Below, in pieces: positions 34,408 through 42,904 of a DNA stretch of 64,000 nt. How positions within the stretch are numbered: the first letter of the stretch is position 1; every line of letters starts with the position of its first letter. The notes under the pieces were generated by a model. The model ran no database searches. It was not told where the DNA came from and saw nothing but the letters and a program-made list of their open reading frames with translations. Source of the DNA: Lysinibacillus_B sp042920265 (GTDB lineage: Bacteria; Bacillota; Bacilli; Bacillales_A; Planococcaceae); contig NZ_JBDQZI010000004.1 in the NCBI RefSeq assembly GCF_042920265.1, positions 1 through 64,000 of the forward strand. The letters are read 5' to 3'. The position numbers and the translations under genes were made by a program.

Positions 34408-35859
34408 TTACCTTATTCCCATACTTTTCAGCGTATGGGATTCCTTTTTTAGTTTACTAATTAATGCATCGTGATTTTTAAGGAATAAATCGAATGTTTT
34501 AAAGCATAAATCTCTATCTATTTTATCTAAATCTTTATCATTAACCATGTTCATCAAAAGGAAAGCTGAATACAAATCTCGTTGGACTTTGATGCCATTG
34601 AAGTCATTCCAACGCTTACTCAATGATTTTTTGGTATACGTATCATCAAAATGATTATATTGACTCGCTTTTACTTTAGTTGTATTCACTTTGTTTAATT
34701 TCAAACCATTATACTTTAACTTACGTTCTAGGCAACTTAAAAGCATAGAAGGAGCACGATTCGATAAGGTTCTTCCAAACCTTTTCTTCTTCTTAAATCG
34801 ACCTTTTTTATTTTTCTCTGTTTTTTTACTTCGTTTTTGAAGTCCTTTAAAGCGCATTGTTTCTACGAAAATTGTATCGCCCATAGATAACAGTTGATTA
34901 GACAATATTTCATGGTCTTGTTTTCTTATCATTCGGTTCTTACGATGCAACTCTCGATATTGATTTCGTAGTTCAACATAACGATTCGAATATACCCATC
35001 TTTCTCGATGACTACGATTGATTGTTCCATCATCATTATATTTTAAAGGGTTTGTCGCTCTTTTACTTCTATCCATTTTGCGTTGAATTCGTTGAATGGC
35101 TTTCTCATAATTAACCACATTAGGAGCCAAACCCTTTAGCATTACTTGTTTCTCGGAGCTTGCTGCGACAGTAGAAGTACCTATATCGATTCCTACTCTG
35201 CCAATGCCTACCTGTTGCTTTAATCCCTCTGAGTTACACGATTGCGGCGGAACGCCTTCTAATATAAGTTGAGCATAATATACATATTTTCCTTTTAGAA
35301 ACACTCGTTTAATACGAACGTACTTCACTTTAGCTTGAAGTGCTAAATGAGCATATGCATCTTGTTTTCGAACAATAACAGGAATAGAAAGACCTTTCCA
35401 AGTCAACAGATCGTTTATGAAGCGGATACCCGTTTTATTTGATTTACCTTCAACGGATTCCATCTCTCCGTAGCGTTTAAAATATACTTTCTTCGCTTCA
35501 CCAAACATCATTTTTTTAAAAGCTTGAAAAGCCCTTGTTCCCATTTTTTGACCAGCTTGTGAATCTATATTTTGTTTGAATCGTTGACTCATAGGTGTTA
35601 AAAAAGCATGAATAGAATACTCTGTCAACCCAAACTGTGCATTCAACTTCGAAAAAATAGCATTTCTCTCTTTCCCTTTTTTCATCTTTTTGGCTTTTTG
35701 ATAGGATTTTGATTGTTGCATAGTGCGATAACGTTTGTATAATTCATTCACGCAGGCATTGTATATCTTGCGAGAAATTTCAAAACGTTTATCTAGAATA
35801 TAATCTTGGAAAGATTCTGTTTTTAAGCGCAACGTTAATACATAGCTTGGCGTTGACAT
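34408..35859 (-). CDS. tnpB: TnpB-type RNA-guided nuclease of the IS605 element (atypical C-terminus)
   Basis: A 483-aa protein with RuvC motifs: RuvC I GIDIGTSTVA (catalytic Asp), RuvC II in FVETMRFKGLQKR (Glu) and RuvC III VQRDLYSAFLL (Asp). An N-terminal wedge region with basic helices comes first. The usual CxxC...CxxC zinc ribbon between RuvC II and III is absent: only single Cys residues are seen, none in pairs. The ATG at 35859, after GAGGGGGTGA, is preferred to the GTG at 35868 that overlaps tnpA. Function: RNA-guided cleavage at sites with a motif like the left flank, helping the element persist. Confidence 0.85.
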   Translation of the reverse strand: MSTPSYVLTLRLKTESFQDYILDKRFEISRKIYNACVNELYKRYRTMQQSKSYQKAKKMKKGKERNAIFSKLNAQFGLTEYSIHAFLTPMSQRFKQNIDSQAGQKMGTRAFQAFKKMMFGEAKKVYFKRYGEMESVEGKSNKTGIRFINDLLTWKGLSIPVIVRKQDAYAHLALQAKVKYVRIKRVFLKGKYVYYAQLILEGVPPQSCNSEGLKQQVGIGRVGIDIGTSTVAASSEKQVMLKGLAPNVVNYEKAIQRIQRKMDRSKRATNPLKYNDDGTINRSHRERWVYSNRYVELRNQYRELHRKNRMIRKQDHEILSNQLLSMGDTIFVETMRFKGLQKRSKKTEKNKKGRFKKKKRFGRTLSNRAPSMLLSCLERKLKYNGLKLNKVNTTKVKASQYNHFDDTYTKKSLSKRWNDFNGIKVQRDLYSAFLLMNMVNDKDLDKIDRDLCFKTFDLFLKNHDALISKLKKESHTLKSMGIR

Positions 35860-35864
35860 CGCAT

Positions 35865-36266
35865 TCACCCCCTCGTTTTTTGATTTTCTACATAACGTCT
35901 AATGGTTTCGCTTGATACGTTTCCAGCAGTTGAAACAAAATAAGAACGCGTCCATAGACTTGGCAAATGTTGAAGATGAGGAAATTCCTCTCTCAACTTT
36001 TTAGAAGTCACTCCTTTTATTTTTGCCATTATGTCTGTTGGACTAAATGTTGGTAGTGTATTTAAAAGCAAATGCACATGGTCTTTATCGCATTCCATTG
36101 CGATGACTTCGATTTCTAATTCTTCGCAAATTTCTTGAACCAATGTTTTGAAGCGTTCTTCAACTTTACTGTTGAGAAAAATTTTTCTCCTATATCTCGG
36201 ACAAAACACAAAATGATAATTAATTAATGACACAGTTGTTTTAGTTCTTCTATATTCATTTAACAT
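35865..36266 (-). CDS. tnpA: Y1 HUH transposase TnpA (IS200/IS605 family)
   Basis: A 133-aa transposase with the HUH motif (CDKDHVHLLL) and the single catalytic Tyr near the end (ETIRRYVENQ, Y125). It cuts and joins single-stranded DNA at the hairpin ends of the element. The length is as usual for the family. The stop overlaps the upstream end of the tnpB frame. A perfect palindrome CAGTTTAATCGTTAAACTG (36280-36298) lies just upstream and may be part of the left-end structure. Confidence 0.92.
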   Translation of the reverse strand: MLNEYRRTKTTVSLINYHFVFCPRYRRKIFLNSKVEERFKTLVQEICEELEIEVIAMECDKDHVHLLLNTLPTFSPTDIMAKIKGVTSKKLREEFPHLQHLPSLWTRSYFVSTAGNVSSETIRRYVENQKTRG

Positions 36267-36411
36267 ATATCGATTGTATCAGTTTAACGATTAAACTGCA
36301 ACTTAAATACATTAAAAATTCAGATAATTAGAGCGTCGGTTTTGGCGCTCCTTATCTGACCTCACTTTCATCCCAAGCCTAAAGGCAAGGGCTTTCCTGT
36401 TCGGAAAATAT

Positions 36412-37128
36412 GTAACTGTTATCTTTTCCGTAAGATAAAATGACTGCTTTTGGGTTTACTTGTTGCATAAAGTTCAATCCACTGCTTGTATTTGAACCAT
36501 GGTGCCCTGCTTTTAAAATTTGGGCAGATACATCGTATGTTGCGGCAATTTGTGTTTCGATTTCTTTGCTCGCATCACCCATTAGCATAAATGATACGTT
36601 TCCATATGTGAGCTTTAGTACGAGGGAAGCATCATTGTTATCGCTTGCATTTTTATTGGCGTATAAAACTTGTATGTTAACAGCATTATCTAATGCAATG
36701 CTATCACCTTGATTTGGCTCTATATAAGCAGAACCTTCGTTGACAGCTGCTTCTAGTAAATCCGCGTATGTCTCACTCGTATGATCTTTTCCGCTGTTCA
36801 CAAAATGGTGTACATGAAACGCGGCAAATACATCGATTAAACCACCAATATGATCCGCATCTGGATGTGTCGCCACAACATAGTCAAAAGTTGAAATACC
36901 AAGTGATTTTAAGTATGTAACAACATCGTCCCCTGCCCCGCGTGTTCCACCATCAATTAACATCGTCTTGCCATTCGGTGATTGAATCAAAATCGAATCC
37001 CCTTGACCAACGTCGATAAAATGAACTTGCATTTGCGGGTAGTCTTTATACATCGTACGATACATAAATACGGCAAAATGCATACGGCTCAGCGTTGTAT
37101 TCGGTTGAAATGAACCGTCACCATAGCC
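36412..37128 (-). pseudogene. Middle fragment of the SLH-MBL protein: ComEC-like metallo-hydrolase domain
   Basis: After the frameshift the frame resumes GYGDGSFQPNTTLSRMHFAV..., the end of the third SLH repeat, then a metallo-beta-lactamase fold domain like the C-terminal part of ComEC: HFIDVGQGDSILIQ, LIDGGTRGAGDDV, ATHPDADHIGG (metal ligands), MLMGDASKEIE, LKAGHHGSNTS. It ends at SYGKDNSY, where the IS element inserts. Within the element the frame runs on for 11 codons (IFSEQESPCL and stop at 36379). An ATG at 37083 exists but lies inside the SLH motif and has no proper site. Confidence 0.85.
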
Positions 37129-37152
37129 TGTTGTTATGTTGTTATGTTGTTT
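37129..37152. repeat. 8-bp tandem repeat causing the frameshift
   Basis: TGTTGTTA occurs at 37129-37136 and 37137-37144, followed by TGTTGTTT (37145-37152). Removing one 8-bp copy joins the SLH frame (...AANNITT) to the downstream frame (GYGDGSFQPN...) exactly as a normal SLH repeat reads. So one extra copy, probably by slipped-strand replication, breaks the gene. Confidence 0.85.
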
Positions 37153-37652
37153 GCAGCAAGTGCCCCAACGTAAGGATTAAAATGATGAGTTGTTGGCACA
37201 TCTTTAAATGCTGATGTGTGCTGCTGCGGTAGCCCAAAGGCATTAGTTAAAATTTTCGCAAGCTGACCACGTGTCAACGAGCCTTTCGGATTGTATTTCC
37301 CGTTTGTTCCGTCCACAATTCCCGCACGGTATAACGCCATAATTTCATTATAGTAAACGTGTGTTGTTGGCACATCACTAAATGTTATGGCCGGGCGAAG
37401 GGGCTTTAATTCGAGAGCACGGCTTAACATAACCGCCACATGTGCACGAGAAATCGTATTGTTCGGCTTAAATTCCTCATTACCATACCCTTTAATAATG
37501 CCTTGCTCACTCATAACATCAATCATGCCAAAATAGGCATGCGTATCTGGCACATCTGTAAATGATTTCGCTGCTGTTTCAGTAGATGTTACAAAACTGA
37601 AGGCTAACAGAATAGCCATTAATGCATAAAGAAATTTCTTCAAAATATCCAC
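37134..37652 (-). pseudogene. N-terminal fragment of the SLH-MBL protein: signal peptide and SLH repeats
   Basis: A signal peptide (ILKKFLYALMAILLAFSFVTS..AAK) is followed by three S-layer homology repeats: SFTDVPDTHAYFGMIDVM, TFSDVPTTHVYYNEIM and AFKDVPTTHHFNPYVG, with the paired GYGNEEFKPNNTISRAHVAVML motifs. SLH domains bind pyruvylated wall polymers and fix the protein on the cell surface. The frame stops at 37134 because of the 8-bp duplication, inside the third repeat. The start is GTG at 37652 (or TTG at 37643). A truncated SLH-only protein of 172 aa could still be made and secreted. Confidence 0.85.
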
Positions 37653-37684
37653 TCTTTCTATTCTAATTAGAACAATTGAAACAT

Positions 37685-37713
37685 ATATTAAAATAGTTTA
37701 ATTTTATGTCCAA
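37685..37713 (-). promoter_or_regulatory. Probable promoter of the SLH gene
   Basis: On the minus strand TTGGAC (37708-37713) and TAATAT (37685-37690) are 17 bases apart, 33 bp before the start codon. Each box matches the consensus moderately. From 37714 to 37917 I see no other feature. Confidence 0.35.
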
Positions 37714-37917
37714 TTTTCAGATTACTATTTCTGTACACTACATTCAATGGCAATGAATTCATAAAATGGTGCCATTTACTCCAGTTGCTTCGCTTCATCA
37801 TTTTCTTTTCCTTATCTCTCAGCTTCCTATTTATATTCCTATAAATAAATTATTCTCCTATACCTTTCCCACTCAACAGCTATGCGTTTCTAAACTAAAG
37901 TGAAAGGTTTGAACCTT

Positions 37918-38559
37918 GTGAAGTATGTATATTTCCTTTTATGTAGCCTTTTCCTTGCTGCTTGTACTCAAGTAGCAGAGAATGTTAGCTTGCCGGATTC
38001 AAATGAACATTTTAATGAAAAGGAATATAAAAATGCTTTTGAACATTCAACAGCATTACAGCTATTTTTTAAAGAAGACCAAACAACAGCGGGGTTTTTA
38101 GGAGAAGGCAATGAATATGCCTCTTTTACGGAAGAAACGATATGGTTAACAGATACAATCGTTCAAACAGTCGTCGATAACGGTGGGGTTACAATGTACC
38201 GAATTTATCGTATAGCCGATCAAGCAATCGATTTAGTATATGAGGATGTCACGTCGCCAAATCTCACAGTGGATGAAATCGAAAAACTCCCTACCATCGA
38301 ACTGTATATGGCCTTACCTATTGAACGTAACACCTCATTTGATGGGTGGGTCATTACGGCTATCGATGTAACGGTGAAAACACCTTTTCAAACATTTACA
38401 CAAGCAATTGAAGTCGTAAAGGAGACAGATGACTTTAAAACATCCCGTTATTTCGTTCGTGGCTTTGGCTTAGTGAAGCAGATCGATGAAATGAAAATGG
38501 CAGACGGTGTTTTTGTAGTCTCTTCTACATTGAAGGAGATCCAATACCATTCGAATTAG
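37918..38559 (+). CDS. Predicted lipoprotein, unknown
   Basis: A 213-aa protein with a lipoprotein signal peptide (MKYVYFLLCSLFLAAC, lipobox LAAC) and a secreted domain rich in Thr, Glu and Val with alternating beta strands (ITAIDVTVKTPFQTFTQAIEVVKETDDFKTSRYFVRGFGLVKQ). That pattern, ending 'YF(V)RG.GLVK', resembles lipoproteins that report changes in a hydrolysable substrate, but I cannot name a family. A GTG at 37918 lies 10 bases after AAAGG and is preferred. Another GTG at 37900 overlaps that site. Transcribed apart from its neighbours. Confidence 0.65.
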   Translation: MKYVYFLLCSLFLAACTQVAENVSLPDSNEHFNEKEYKNAFEHSTALQLFFKEDQTTAGFLGEGNEYASFTEETIWLTDTIVQTVVDNGGVTMYRIYRIADQAIDLVYEDVTSPNLTVDEIEKLPTIELYMALPIERNTSFDGWVITAIDVTVKTPFQTFTQAIEVVKETDDFKTSRYFVRGFGLVKQIDEMKMADGVFVVSSTLKEIQYHSN

Positions 38560-38703
38560 ATAAATAGGTGTCTAACATCATAAGTATGAATATTTCTTCC
38601 ATTGAAGCTCCTCTTTTTATTTTTAAAATTTTCCGACTACAGAAAAAATCTTTGCCCTTATAGCAATTTATGAGACAATGGAAGTTATGAAAGGAAGATT
38701 GAC

Positions 38704-39816
38704 ATGATAACAATGCCTAAAATTACAACAAGTTATGATCCGTGGGAAGCTTATATGGATATAGAGCAACATGGCAAATTAACTTTATCTAATATTGAAT
38801 TTACAACGACAACGCTTTGTAATATGCGATGTGCACACTGTGCAGTTGGGTATACTTTACAAACGAAAGATCCAGAAGCACTACCCATTGACTTAATTTT
38901 AAAGCGTTTAGATGAAATTCCGCATTTAAAAACTTTATCAATTACTGGTGGAGAACCGATGCAAAGTAAACGCTCGGTACAAAATTATGTGCTACCGATT
39001 TTACAATATGCTCATAGCCGCGGTGTGCGCACACAGATGAACTCCAATTTAACGATTGACGGCGAACGTTATATGCAAATTGCCCCTTATTTAGATGTAC
39101 TACATATTTCACATAACTGGGGAACAGTAGAAGAGTTCGTAGAAACCGGCTTTGCGATGATGGAACGTAAGCCTACGTTTGAGCAACGTGCTACCCTATT
39201 TAAGCGGATGATTGAAAACTCTCGTATGCTGGCACAAAACGGCGTCATGGTATCAGCGGAAACGATGCTAAATAAAAAAACATTACCGTATTTAGAGCAT
39301 ATTCACCATCAAATCGTGCACGAAATGAAATGCGCAAGACATGAGATTCACCCAATGTACCCATCCGACTTCGCTGGCGCTTTAACATCCCTAACACTAG
39401 AAGAAACACGTGAAGCCATTCATCATTTACTCGATATTCGTGATGAAAATACATGGATGTTATTTGGGACATTACCGTTCTACCCTTGTAGTACGAAGGA
39501 AGAAGATCAAGTATTGCTCAGCCGCCTACGAAATGCGCAAAATGTGACGATGCGAAACGATCCAGATGGCCGTTCTCGTTTAAACATCAATATTTTCTCT
39601 GGCGAAGTCATCGTTACTGACTTTGGTGATGCACCGCCACTTGGTAATATTCAAACGGATACACTCCCACAAGTATTTGACAAATGGCTACAAAGTGATT
39701 TGGCCAAATCGCTAAACTGTCACTGCCCTGCTGTCAAATGCCTCGGACCAAACGTACTCGTTAAAAACATGTACTATCAAAACCAAACATTTAGTAGCGG
39801 TGCTGTGACAAAATAG
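38704..39816 (+). CDS. yfkAB: Radical SAM protein YfkAB
   Basis: A 370-aa radical SAM enzyme: the cluster motif CNMRCAHC (C39, C43, C46), SITGGEP for SAM contact, and a C-terminal CHCPAVKCLGPN with further Cys for a second cluster or zinc, the CxC...C pattern that gives the family its name. The B. subtilis counterpart is annotated as the split yfkA and yfkB. Substrate unknown. AAAGGAAG lies 6 bases before the ATG. It follows 145 bp after the lipoprotein gene. Confidence 0.9.
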   Translation: MITMPKITTSYDPWEAYMDIEQHGKLTLSNIEFTTTTLCNMRCAHCAVGYTLQTKDPEALPIDLILKRLDEIPHLKTLSITGGEPMQSKRSVQNYVLPILQYAHSRGVRTQMNSNLTIDGERYMQIAPYLDVLHISHNWGTVEEFVETGFAMMERKPTFEQRATLFKRMIENSRMLAQNGVMVSAETMLNKKTLPYLEHIHHQIVHEMKCARHEIHPMYPSDFAGALTSLTLEETREAIHHLLDIRDENTWMLFGTLPFYPCSTKEEDQVLLSRLRNAQNVTMRNDPDGRSRLNINIFSGEVIVTDFGDAPPLGNIQTDTLPQVFDKWLQSDLAKSLNCHCPAVKCLGPNVLVKNMYYQNQTFSSGAVTK

Positions 39817-39855
39817 ATTTCAATTTAAATAATTGTCTCATCTGCTAAAAATACA

Positions 39856-39883
39856 TGAAACTATTTCAGAAATCCTTCGTATA
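39856..39883 (+). promoter_or_regulatory. Sigma-W-type promoter of spo0M
   Basis: TGAAAC (39856-39861) and CGTATA (39878-39883) are separated by exactly 16 bases, a full match to the extracytoplasmic sigma-W consensus. It lies 38 bp before the spo0M start. In B. subtilis spo0M belongs to the sigma-W regulon, which supports the call. Confidence 0.75.
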
Positions 39884-39920
39884 GATTAGTGAAATACTAA
39901 TTAATTAGGGGGATTTTTTT

Positions 39921-40685
39921 ATGTTTCAAAAAATATTAGCAAGTATCGGTATTGGCAATGCACAAGTAGATACAAAACTTGACCGCTCTCGTTATACTGC
40001 AGGAGATGTAGTCAATGGGGTTGTTGAAGTAAAGGGCGGCAACACAGAACAAGCGATTGATACGATTTATTTAACGGTTTATACAACGTATATCAAAGAA
40101 GTAAATGATACGAAAGTTTATGACAATGCTGCCGTGGCATCCTTCCAAGTAAGCAGTCCTTTTACAATCGGTGCTGGTGAATTGAAGTCGATTCCATTTT
40201 CATTTAATTTACCGCGTACAACACCGATTACAGGAGGCAAAACACAAGTATGGGTACAAACAGAACTTGATATTAAAATGGCCGTGGACCCGACAGACAA
40301 AGACTATATTGAAGTGAACGCTACACCGCTAGCAAACGAAGTATTAGCAGCTGTTAAACGACTTGGCTTCCGTTTACGTAAGGTAGAATGCGAAAAAGCA
40401 CCGCTACGCATTCACACACCACATCCGTTTATTCAAGAATTCGAATTTACAGCGACAAATCCTACCTATAAACGACACTTGGATGAACTAGAAGTAACAT
40501 TTATTAACCAGTCTGCGGATAGCATCGATGTGCTGCTACAAATCGATCGCCGCGCTCGTGGATTAGGCAGCTTACTATCGGAAGCTTTAGAAATGGATGA
40601 AAGCTATGTTCGCCTCACATTTACAGACCGCGATGTGTTCTCCATCGAACAAACATTAAAACAAACGATTGAACGTTATATGTAA
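39921..40685 (+). CDS. spo0M: Sporulation-control protein Spo0M
   Basis: A 254-aa soluble protein of the Spo0M/arrestin-like fold: MFQKILASIGIGNAQVDTKLDRSRYTAGD, then two beta-sandwich halves (VNGVVEVKGGNTEQAID, PFTIGAGELKSIPFSFNLP and EFEFTATNPTYKRHLDELEVTF) with conserved length. In B. subtilis it negatively affects an early sporulation stage and interacts with the cytoskeleton and division proteins. GGGGG lies upstream of the ATG at 39921. Single-gene unit with a sigma-W promoter and a strong terminator. Confidence 0.92.
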   Translation: MFQKILASIGIGNAQVDTKLDRSRYTAGDVVNGVVEVKGGNTEQAIDTIYLTVYTTYIKEVNDTKVYDNAAVASFQVSSPFTIGAGELKSIPFSFNLPRTTPITGGKTQVWVQTELDIKMAVDPTDKDYIEVNATPLANEVLAAVKRLGFRLRKVECEKAPLRIHTPHPFIQEFEFTATNPTYKRHLDELEVTFINQSADSIDVLLQIDRRARGLGSLLSEALEMDESYVRLTFTDRDVFSIEQTLKQTIERYM

Positions 40686-40722
40686 AAAAAAGTGTAGAGA
40701 AATTGACTTCTCTACACTTTTT
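40684..40722. terminator. Bidirectional terminator
   Basis: AAAAGTGTAGAGAA and TTCTCTACACTTTT form a 14-bp stem with T-runs on both strands, between the convergent spo0M and GTPase genes. Confidence 0.88.
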
Positions 40723-40727
40723 TCATA

Positions 40728-42557
40728 TTACACCATAAATGGTGCTGGTAAATCGGGTAAATCCGACAGTACATCCACTTCTGTTAAGCTTAAAGGACTT
40801 AGCGTATATTTCGTTTCAAAATCTTGATGTAAGAGCGAATCTTGGTCGTTCTCTTCTGAAGGTAATTCAATTTCTTTTTGTGATAATTTCACTGCAATCA
40901 TACCATCAATTATATTTTCAATCGTTACTTGTTGGTTTTCTGTTAACTCGATCGCACCACTAAGCAAATACGGTTTAATCCCATCGCGCACAAAATGTTG
41001 CGCTTCTATAATACAGCTAAATTCCGAAAGCTTGTTGACATAAGAATTGGCAATCTTTACTTCACGTTTTCGTTGGCTATTTAACTCAGCCACTTGATGA
41101 ATAATCGTTTGTAAACGTTTTTGAGCAAGCTCTGTAATATGATTTTGAATACTATATAAATTTTCAACTACATGCGCTTCATAATACTTAATAATTCGAT
41201 ATTGTTCTCCGCACTTTTGTTGCATTTGATCTAAACGCTCTTTCTGTGCCTTTGCAATCGAATTTTGATTGATTTGCGCTAAATCGCCTTTTTCAATTCC
41301 TTTACCGAATAGTTTACGATATTGCTGATCTAACAGTCCGTATGTTTGCATATACTCTACATGCAGCTTCCGATACTCCCGTACGGCTTGATGGTATTGC
41401 AGTGCAACCGACTCAAACTCCTCTACTTTGTCGTCACGTAAATATAGCTCACTCGCTAATGTTTGGAGCAATTGATATAACGTTTCGACCGGTTTAAATA
41501 CATGGCACACATGCTCATACTCTTGTTCATATGCGGTGAGCAATGCCATATCGCGTTGTTGACGTGTATATTCAAATCCTTTATTACCTGTATATTTTTC
41601 AATGTTTTCAAACGCCGATAAATACGGTTCGCGCTGTGGGATTTGCTCTATTTCTTTACGGAAAAGTTCTAGCCAATCAATAAAACGTTCAAATACATGA
41701 TGCGTCTTTTTTGTATAATTATTTGTCAGTCCCTCTAGTAACTTATGTAGCTCCCCGTATTTTGAATCACTAAATAACTGTGTATTATTCGTTTTCGCCG
41801 CTTCTAACGCCTGTGTTGCCGAAACAGCCGTCATCGAAGCGATTTTTCCCCCGTAACGGTCCGATTCAGATTGCATAAACGCTGCCACATTTTCTATATC
41901 ATCAATTGCATTTATAATGAAGTGTGGTTTCATTTCACGTTCATTATATTTATCTAAAAGGGCTAATTCAGCTTCCGTTGCCATAGAGCCACTGCGGATA
42001 ACCCAAAAAATCTCATCCATTCGGTCGACAAGTAACTCAGAAAAATAAGCGGAATGATCGGCCGCTACTTCTAACGCAACCGAATCCACAATGGTTACGT
42101 TTTTCAATAAATCGTGCTTGATAAATACTTCGATATAATCAAGATGTTCACGAATAATTTGGGCACAAAATGCATCCGATATTGTGAGTAACTCTACTTT
42201 TCCTAAATCAAATGTAGCGACCATACCATCTAAAAAAATCGCTTTCACACATTCTTCCTCACCGTAACGGATAAATGTATTGGCAGCAGTCGGATGTTCA
42301 CTACTCGCTGATAACACTTCACGACCGAGTAGTCCATTGATAAAGGTCGTCTTACCGACCCGCTCTTTCCCCATCACTAAAATCATTGTTTGAGAACTGG
42401 CATCATCAATAATACGTTTTAACCTTCTCGTCGTATCTTTTACATATGAATTTTGATTCAGTAAAACGTGAAGCGGTTTCATTCGTTCGATTAATTGTAG
42501 TAACGGATTTGATGAGACGATTGATTCAGTTACTAGTTTATTTTGTTGTTCTATCAT
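40728..42557 (-). CDS. Dynamin-like GTPase family protein
   Basis: A 609-aa protein with a P-loop GKERVGKT (63-70) and a Thr switch candidate (PTAANTF). The usual DxPG of the G3 loop reads DSVALE, and a G4-like NAID follows. The C-terminal two thirds are helical and coiled (LDQMQQKCGEQYRIIKYYE, HQVAELNSQRKREVKI), as in bacterial dynamin-like proteins. No membrane span is evident, so it may act at the membrane peripherally. The degenerate G3 motif may mean weak or altered GTP hydrolysis. Position next to spo0M is not informative. No named family. Confidence 0.6.
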   Translation of the reverse strand: MIEQQNKLVTESIVSSNPLLQLIERMKPLHVLLNQNSYVKDTTRRLKRIIDDASSQTMILVMGKERVGKTTFINGLLGREVLSASSEHPTAANTFIRYGEEECVKAIFLDGMVATFDLGKVELLTISDAFCAQIIREHLDYIEVFIKHDLLKNVTIVDSVALEVAADHSAYFSELLVDRMDEIFWVIRSGSMATEAELALLDKYNEREMKPHFIINAIDDIENVAAFMQSESDRYGGKIASMTAVSATQALEAAKTNNTQLFSDSKYGELHKLLEGLTNNYTKKTHHVFERFIDWLELFRKEIEQIPQREPYLSAFENIEKYTGNKGFEYTRQQRDMALLTAYEQEYEHVCHVFKPVETLYQLLQTLASELYLRDDKVEEFESVALQYHQAVREYRKLHVEYMQTYGLLDQQYRKLFGKGIEKGDLAQINQNSIAKAQKERLDQMQQKCGEQYRIIKYYEAHVVENLYSIQNHITELAQKRLQTIIHQVAELNSQRKREVKIANSYVNKLSEFSCIIEAQHFVRDGIKPYLLSGAIELTENQQVTIENIIDGMIAVKLSQKEIELPSEENDQDSLLHQDFETKYTLSPLSLTEVDVLSDLPDLPAPFMV

Positions 42558-42904
42558 ACAATCAACCCCTTTACTATTTCGTTAGTTTCATTATATATAA
42601 GAAAGGCTATTTTCTTAAATATGGAAATAGTAATCTATGTAAATTTGATTCATCATACTTATATAAATATCCTAGTTTTTAGGTATTAATACACATACAG
42701 ATTGTTCTCGTAAGCTCATTTTCTCCTAAATCCTTCGTTGCTTCACTGTTATTTGCTGATAGGATGTAACAAAACTTTAATTAATTGTAAAGAAATTAGA
42801 TCCCCATTGACATGATGGTTTTAACAATGGTAATTTTAACCCAAAGGTTAATTGACACATTATAACTATTTGCAGTTCCATAATTTAAGTAGGAGATGTT
42901 AGGC

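Larger units (their letters stand above)
34216..36411 (-). mobile_element. IS200/IS605-family element, 2196 bp, with tnpA and tnpB
   Basis: Bounded by the two halves of the host gene. Joining AGTTAC (36412-36417, minus strand) to GGTCATCC (from 34215) restores ...KDNSY-GHPHSEV... in frame, so no target bases are duplicated, as expected for this family. The left end follows TTAC, the known target of IS608. The right end (34216-34260) has hairpin CCCACTCATTCATGGGTGGG. The left end has an AAGCC/GGCTT hairpin near 36375-36395 and a nested palindrome CAGATAA...TTATCTG (36321-36359). Transposition is expected to be of the single-strand, peel-and-paste type. The element looks complete. Confidence 0.9.

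Noticed and set aside
36379..37083. A stand-alone 234-aa metallo-hydrolase gene
   Set aside because: The ATG lies inside an SLH motif, has no ribosome binding site, and the last 11 codons come from the IS element.
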